Below, one piece after another: positions 58,284 through 64,000 of a DNA stretch of 64,000 nt. Location of the stretch: the NCBI GenBank assembly GCA_027257055.1, contig JAPVLO010000039.1, positions 7,594,501 through 7,658,500 on the forward strand, given 5' to 3'. This DNA is from Cephalopachus bancanus (taxonomy: Eukaryota; Chordata; Mammalia; Primates; Tarsiidae). Position numbers and translations under genes: made by a program. The notes beneath the pieces were generated by a model that saw only the letters and a program-made list of their open reading frames with translations, was not told the origin of the DNA and did not search any database. Position 1 is the first letter of the stretch. Every line of letters begins with the position of its first letter.

Positions 58284-58428
58284 CGCGCGAGCGCGCATGC
58301 GTGATTTGTTGCAGAGACAAGGTCTCATCAAGTTGCCCAAGCTGGTCTCGAACCCCTGGGCTCAGGCAATCCTCTAGCCTCAGCCTCCCAAACTGCTGGG
58401 ATTACAGGCTGAGCCACTGCACCCAGAC
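58175..58428 (-). repeat. Alu with a GT microsatellite at its centre
   Basis: TTCCACCTCAGTCTTCCAAA to CGTCCAGCTAATT, then the GT tract, then GATTTGTTGCAGAGACAAGG and the rest of the left arm. Confidence 0.88.
58237..58300. repeat. (GT)n / GTGCGCGC microsatellite
   Basis: About 21 uninterrupted GT units followed by CGTGCGCGCGAGCGCGCATG. It replaces the A-rich linker of the enclosing Alu. Confidence 0.95.
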
Positions 58429-58499
58429 TGCAACAGTATCTTAAAGTCACATTTATAAAATATTCTACTGCAGCTTTGGGTATCACAGTACAAGTTTAG

Positions 58500-58745
58500 A
58501 ACAGCTATGTGCTCACAACACACAAGTGACTAAGTAAACAGGGGCATACACACTTAATGGAATATTATGCAGCCCTTAAAAACAGATATAAAGGCTGTGA
58601 AAACATGGCTAAAAATTAAGCAATTGGTGAAGCTGAATTCACCAATATTGGAAACTTTGGGGATATTGGAAATTCTCTGTAAGTTTGAAATTATGTCTAA
58701 TCAAAAAGTAAATATACGTATAAAAATAAAGAATTGTATGAATAC
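58500..58745 (+). mobile_element. Probable old L1M 3' fragment
   Basis: ATGGAATATTATGCAGCCCT is a standard L1 3' phrase; the surrounding AT-rich sequence fits but is worn. Confidence 0.55.
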
Positions 58746-58805
58746 TAGCAATGCAAAAGTGTTACAAGCATACCTACAGAAGAGACTGACAAGAAAATGA
58801 CAAAA

Positions 58806-59110
58806 TGGCTGGGTGGCTCATGCCTATAATCCCAGCACTTTGGAAGGCTGAGGTGAGAGGCCTGCCTGAGTCCACGAGTTCGAGACCAGCGTGGGCAACT
58901 TGGCGAGACCTCATCTCTACAATAAATCAAAAAACTAGTCATGCATGGTGTCATGCGCCTGTAGTTCCAGCTACTTAGAAGGCTGAGGTGGAAGGATTCC
59001 CTGAGTCCAGCAGGTTGAAGCTGCAGTGGCTGTGAGTGTGCCACTGCACTCCAGCCTGGGTGACAGAGTAACACTCTAACTCAAAATAGATAAATAAATA
59101 AATAAAATAA
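58806..59110 (+). repeat. Alu
   Basis: ATGGCTGGGTGGCTCATGCC, both arms, (AAAT)n tail. Confidence 0.92.
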
Positions 59111-60481
59111 AACGAAAAGTAGTCGTTAAAGTGGTGGGATTATGGATTTCTCTCTTATAACACATTTTTAATAGAACCAAAAAGAAACATAAAACAAAAA
59201 TCCAAGTTAAGTATTATTTGAAGCCAAAGGTTCCAAGCTCTGTGCTAGTGAGAAGGTAGGCGGCCTCTGGAGTGGAGAAATCCTCTCTATGTGTCCATGA
59301 ATCTGGAGGAGCAGCTGGAGCGAGAGCCAGGCTCTTCAGCATCGCTTAAGCACAGAGCCCTTCAGACTCAAGGACTCACTGAGAACACCATAAATTCCTT
59401 AATTAGAGATCCCCCCTCCCCCCCAGAGCTCAACGACTGAAAACCTTCCCCAAATACACTGCCTGCATGCGGGCTCCACAGGATGGCTGACCCCTGGCAT
59501 ATGGTATAAATAGGACCAGAGACACAGAACCTCTAGCTAGAACAGGTATGAAAAAAGCTGTTGTTTTCTTGAAAGCTCCTAAGACTCAGCAATAAGTTTA
59601 ATATGCCTTGTGAATTTCACAAATACTCCTTTTCACGAGACCCAGGAGTCAGACAAAATTCTGAGGTTTAGTCAGTACCTTAATGAGCTGTCCCTATAAC
59701 CAAAGACTGTTACAACACAACGCAAGTATAATTAAATTCTACCAACTCTCCCCTCAGAGATTAGCAAAAACTTTTAGTCTTGAGAGACAATGGTAAGTAG
59801 AAGAAAAATCATGACCACCAGGTCCAAGGCCAGCAAGAACTGTGATTGGCCTCAACTGTCCTCACAAGGCAGGCCAGCCATGGCACATGGAGCACTGGAG
59901 CACACCTTACAAGGTTCTTGGACACAGTAAAGGGTCTCCAGGGCCACCCTGTGAATAGACATTCAGGTTCCAGACCATGGAAAAACATGACGATGCTGAC
60001 TTGGGATACACACCAGGGAAGGGAAGAAGGAGCCAGCACTTCACACAGTGCCATCCCAGGCACTATAGCTTTGCTGCAAACTGACCTGATCACTTCCATG
60101 GGCGGCAATCACTGATCCACAAGTGGGGAGGGGACAGTACCACCTGTCTCTGTCCACCTGATATGTAAGTCAGGTCAACATGCGCTGCTTGAGGATCTCA
60201 CCTAAGTTCATCTGCATGCCCAGCCTTCTGTCAAGCAAGGCTCAAGGAGACAGCAGGAGGGACACAAAGGACAGCAGCAAACGCTGACCTCCTGCAAGTT
60301 GGGTTCCAGCTGCTTCTCCATCAGAAGACAGGTCCAACCCAGTCCTGGTTTCCCCACTTGGGGCAGCACAGCCCCCGATGCAGAACAGGACCCAGTAGGG
60401 TATACAAGGTTAGAGGGTAACCATGGGACAGCTTGTGCAAGAAGTTTCCATTTAAGCTGAGAGTCGAAGGAATGCATTTTT

Positions 60482-60760
60482 TTTTTTGAGTTGGAGTCTC
60501 ACTCTGTCGCCCAGACTGGAGTGCAGTGGCCGCTCCCGGCCACTGCAGCCTCGACCTGCTGGGCTCCGGCGATCCTTCCGCCTCAGGCTTCCAAGTAGCC
60601 GGAACTATAGGCACACGCTACCACGCCCGGCTGATTTTTTGATTTATTGTAGAGATGAGGTCTCGCTGCTCAGGCGGGTCTCGAACCCGCAGGCTCAGGC
60701 AATCCACTCACCTCAGCCTCCCAAAGGCGCGGGATTACAGGCTGAGTCACTGAGCCCGGC
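60482..60760 (-). repeat. Alu, young subfamily type
   Basis: GGCCGCTCCCGGCCACTGCA and CAAAGGCGCGGGATTACAGG are the young-type marks in reverse. A perfect 14-bp AGGAATGCATTTTT lies at 60468-60481 and 60761-60774. Confidence 0.95.
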
Positions 60761-60790
60761 AGGAATGCATTTTTAAAAATTAAAAACTAG

Positions 60791-61060
60791 TGTGGCTCAG
60801 CTTTGGGAGGCTGAGGTGAGTGGATTGCCTGAGCCCGCAGGTTCGAGACCTGCCTGGGCAACTTGGCGAGACCTCATCTCTACAATAAATAAAAAAAATT
60901 AGCCAGGCGTGGTAGCGCACACCTGTAGTTCCAGCTACTTGGAAGGCTACTTGGAGCCCGGCAGGTCAAGGCTGCGGTGGTCACGAGCGGCCACTGCACT
61001 CCAGTCTGGGCGACAGAGAGACTCCAACTCAAAAAAAATAAAAAAAAATAAAAACTAACA
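60791..61060 (+). repeat. Alu, 5'-shortened
   Basis: Begins GTGTGGCTCAGCTTTGGGAG with a short deletion, then both arms to an AAAT-rich tail. It lies 30 bp from the previous, oppositely oriented Alu. Confidence 0.9.
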
Positions 61061-61099
61061 GGCCAGGCATGATGGCTCACATCTGTAAACCCAGCACTT

Positions 61100-61389
61100 G
61101 TTGGGCGCAGTGGCTCAAGTCTGTAATCACAGCCCTTGGGGAGGCCGAGGCAAATGGACTGCCTGAGGTCAGGGGTTCGAGACCAGCCTGAGCAAGATGG
61201 TGAGACCTCGTCTCTAAAATAATTCAAAAAAAAATTAGCCAGGCATGGTGGCATGTGCCTGTGGTTTCAACTACTTGGAAGGCTGAGGTGGAAGGATCAC
61301 CTGAGCTCAACCAGTAGGTTGAGGCTACAGTGGCAGTGAGCATGCCACTTGTACTCCAGCCTGGGCAAGAGTGAGACTCTGACTCAAAA
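61100..61389 (+). repeat. Inserted Alu (first of two)
   Basis: TTGGGCGCAGTGGCTCAAGT to GAGACTCTGACTCAAAA. Confidence 0.88.
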
Positions 61390-61397
61390 CAACAAAA

Positions 61398-61700
61398 CAA
61401 GCCGGGCTCGGTGGCTCGGCCTGTAATCCTGTGCCTTTGGGAGGCTGAGGTGAGTGGATTGCCTGAGCCTGCGGGTTCGAGACCTGCCTGGGCAGCGAGA
61501 CCTCATCTCTACAATAAATAAAAAAATCAGCCGGGCGTAGTAGCGCATGCCTGTAATTCCGGCTACTTGGAAGGCTGAGGCGGAAGGATCGCTGGAGCCC
61601 AGCAGGTCGAGGCTGCGGTGGCCGGGAGCGGCCACTGCACTCCAGTCTGGGCGACAGAGTGAGACTCCAACTCAAAAACAAAACAAAACAAAACAAAAAA
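61398..61700 (+). repeat. Inserted Alu (second of two), young subfamily type
   Basis: GCCGGGCTCGGTGGCTCGGC, CTGTGCCTTTGGGAGG, GGGCAGCGAGACCTC, GGCCGGGAGCGGCC, AAAAC-repeat tail. Confidence 0.92.
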
Positions 61701-61944
61701 CCCCCCAGCACTTTGGGAGGCCAAGGCAAGAGGACTGCTTGAATTCAGGAGTTTGAAACCGGCCTAGGCAACATAGTGAGACCTCATCTCTACAAAAAAT
61801 TTTTAAAAATGAGCCAGGTGGGGTGGAACACATCTGTAGTCCCAACTACTCAGCAGGCTGAGGCAGAAGGACCACCTGAGCCCCAGAGGTTGGGGCTGTG
61901 GTGAGCAATGACCGTCCAGCCTGGGCGACAAGAGTGAGATCTGA

Positions 61945-61983
61945 CTCACTCACTCACTCAATCAATCAATCAATCAATCAATC
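61945..61983. repeat. (CTCA)n/(ATCA)n tetranucleotide repeat
   Basis: Four CTCA units followed by about six AATC units at the tail of the broken Alu. Confidence 0.92.
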
Positions 61984-62610
61984 CTGACAACTACTGAGTG
62001 AAGTCTCAAACATGAATGAATTTTTTAAATAACAAAATATAACGGGCTGACTCATGGATCTAGAAAATCGTTAATTGACATGCTTCCAGACTCAACAAGG
62101 AGTCTGGCAAAGGTGCCAATGCAGCTGTTGCATGGGAGTTCTGGCCTAGGCAGAGAACAGCACTACTGCTTCCCAGTGGACAGGACCCCAGCCTGGGAAG
62201 TGCTGCAAGCAACACCCAAGAGCTGTGAGCTGTCCGAAGGGTCCATCCAATGGCTGAAGAGAGGGGCAAGGCAGGCAGCAGGCGTCCAGTCAGGAGGGCA
62301 CAAGAGGCACTGGAGAAGTGGGCTGGCACCCCCATCAAACTGGCTGTTCTGGGGACAGATGACCCTGAAATCGAGCAGCCTCTGAGAGACACAGACCAGC
62401 AGACTGCTCACACTGTGGTCAGGAGCACTTTCCAAGAAGAGCTATCTTCAGCTCAAACTTCCTGAATGTTAATGTGAACAGGAACTCCAGCCCCTGGAGA
62501 GCCATGCCCAAAGACACAGACAACTGGAAGGCAAGTCTGATGAGGCTCTCACTGACACCGTTTGGAGAGCATCCTTTTCTTTTCAAAGTGGTTATAAAAA
62601 AAAGATCACG

Positions 62611-62901
62611 AGCCAGGCTCGGTGGCTCAGCCTGTAATCCCAGCACTTTGGGAGGCTGAGGTGACTGGATTGCCTGAGCCTGAGGGTTCAAGACCCGCCT
62701 GGGCAACTTGGGAAGACCTTATCTCTACAATAAGTCAAAAACTAGCCAGGCGTGGTAGTGCGCACCTGTAGTTCTAACTACGTGGAAGGCTGACGTGGAA
62801 GGATCGCCAGAGCCCAGCGAGTTGAGGCTGCAGTGGCCGGGAACAGCCACTGCACTCCAGTCTGGGTGACAGAGTGAGACTCCAACTCAAAAAAAAAAAA
62901 A
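62611..62901 (+). repeat. Alu
   Basis: GAGCCAGGCTCGGTGGCTCA start, both arms, A12 tail. Confidence 0.93.
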
Positions 62902-62917
62902 GCCACCAGAACAGATT

Positions 62918-62985
62918 TTCTTTTTCTTTTTCTTTTTTGAGTTGGAGTCTCACTCCATTGCCCAGGCTCCAGCATCCAGCCCAGA
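62918..62985 (-). repeat. Alu right-arm stub
   Basis: CTTTTT repeats, GAGTTGGAGTCTCACTCCAT, GCCCAGGCTCCAGC, then it breaks off. Confidence 0.8.
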
Positions 62986-63029
62986 ATAGATTTTCAAAGG
63001 AGTGCACTGCCCCTCAGAAAACATAAGTG

Positions 63030-63172
63030 TGGCTGGGTACAGTGGCTCAAGTCTGTAATCTCAGCATTTTGGGAGGCCTAGGTGAGATGATTGCCTGAGC
63101 TCAGGGGTTTGAGACCAACCTGGGCAACTTGGTGAGACCTTGTCTCTACAATACATTTCAAAAAAAAAAAAG
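63030..63172 (+). repeat. Alu left-arm copy
   Basis: GGCTGGGTACAGTGGCTCAA to an A11 run, one arm, directly followed by the next Alu. Confidence 0.85.
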
Positions 63173-63413
63173 GCCAGGCTCAGTGGCTCAGCCTGTAATC
63201 CCAGTACTTTGGTGAGACCTTGTCTCTACATTAAATAAATAAATAAGCCGGGTATGGTAGCACATGCCTGGAGTTCCAGCTACTTGGAAGGTTGAGGCAG
63301 AAGGATCACCTGAATTCAGGAAGTTGGGGGCTGAGGTAGCCATGAGTGTGCCACTGCACTCCAGCCTGGGCAACAGAGTGAGATTCCAACTCAAAAAAAA
63401 AAAAAAAAAAAAG
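63173..63413 (+). repeat. Alu, internally deleted
   Basis: GGCCAGGCTCAGTGGCTCAG, then a jump from TACTTTGG to TGAGACCTTG, a full right arm and an A20 tail. Confidence 0.9.
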
Positions 63414-64000
63414 AAGAGAAAACACTAGTGTGTGCCTGACCTAGATTTGACTAGCCCCTCATCCAGGCACCAATCAGGCAGTGCGGCCCATGGATCCTGG
63501 ACACCATGGTGGCAGCCAGTCAGATCGAAACACGCTGGAGACATAATCTGACCCAGCAAGCAGCACCAGGGAAGGCACTGGCTCAAAGAACATGGGGCAC
63601 TGTGTAGATAAACCTGCTCATTTCCCCTTTGACACCTGTCCACACATGGGGACAGTAAGAGCTGGCAACCTGCGCAGGTATGTGAGAAGACAGGAGGTAC
63701 TGTGAGAACTGAGATCTGACAGACAGGAAGTATGTATTTTGTTGTAACTGGTGTTGTTGACCATGGAGGTGACAAGGAGGGAGACACAAGTCAGAAAAAG
63801 AGCCACAGAGATGGCACTGATGCATCAGCTGTGCCACCCAGTGCAGATGAATGTCAATACAGAGGACTCCAAGCCCAGCTGCCAAAACACCTGGTTGGCC
63901 CAAGTGTGCTACCAAAGACCCTCCCCCTGGGGAGCACACAGGCCCAGTCCACAGCAGTGAGCCTGAGAACAGACAACTCGCTGGGCCAGTCATGGGTATG

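Larger units (their letters stand above)
61061..61945 (+). repeat. Older Alu broken by two inserted Alus
   Basis: Its 5' end is 61061-61099 (GGCCAGGCATGATGGCTCAC to CCCAGCACTT) and the remainder is 61704-61945, resuming at CCCAGCACTTTGGGAGGCC. CCCAGCACTT is thus duplicated around the inserts. Confidence 0.82.

Overview
The window is ordinary primate nuclear DNA. It carries dozens of 7SL-derived dimeric Alu elements, L1 fragments, processed retrocopies and a protein-coding gene with large GT-AG introns. Most Alus share a dialect that is not the human AluS/AluY one: 'GGCTCAGCCTGTAATCC', 'CAACTTGGTGAGACCTC', 'ACAATAAATCAAAAAATTAG', 'AGCCCAGCAGGTCGAGGCTG' and a 'GAGACTCCAACTCAAAA' end. The Alu types I associate with lemurs and galagos are also absent. 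My inference, not proof, is a non-anthropoid primate, most likely a tarsier.

Two genes lie on the minus strand in the same direction. PDPK1 (PDK1, the master AGC kinase) fills most of the window. Its coding exons 2-14 run from 54597 down to the stop codon at 8849. Every exon was placed by its reading frame and splice sites, and they join without a frameshift into 550 codons plus stop. Only the short first exon (about 8 residues in human) is missing, and it should lie beyond 64000. A 3' UTR of about 5.8 kb ends at an AATAAA near 3095. About 300 bp further along the same strand is the CpG-island promoter and first coding exon of KCTD5 (2516-2767). The rest of KCTD5 lies beyond position 1. This PDPK1-then-KCTD5 head-to-tail order is the simple arrangement; human 16p13.3 additionally holds the inverted partial copy PDPK2P between them.

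By region: 1-2515 is KCTD5 intron 1, with an unexplained exon-like open frame at 1883-2034. 2275-3075 is the CpG island. 3075-8848 is the PDPK1 3' UTR, carrying an Alu inside an old L1. 8849-30799 holds exons 14-7. The introns there contain a twin-primed (5'-inverted) L1, a hAT-type transposase fossil split by an Alu, a tiny poly(A)-tailed retro-insertion and tandem Alus. 30800-43257 is the large intron 6, with L1 fragments, a LAMTOR1 processed pseudogene, a probable solo LTR and a KRT18 processed pseudogene. 43258-54597 holds exons 6-2. 54598-64000 is intron 1, packed with Alus, several nested.

I found no new biological system. The observations most worth checking are the cryptic exon near KCTD5, the hAT fossil, a young Alu subfamily with clean target-site duplications, the micro-retroinsertion, and the very tight PDPK1/KCTD5 junction.
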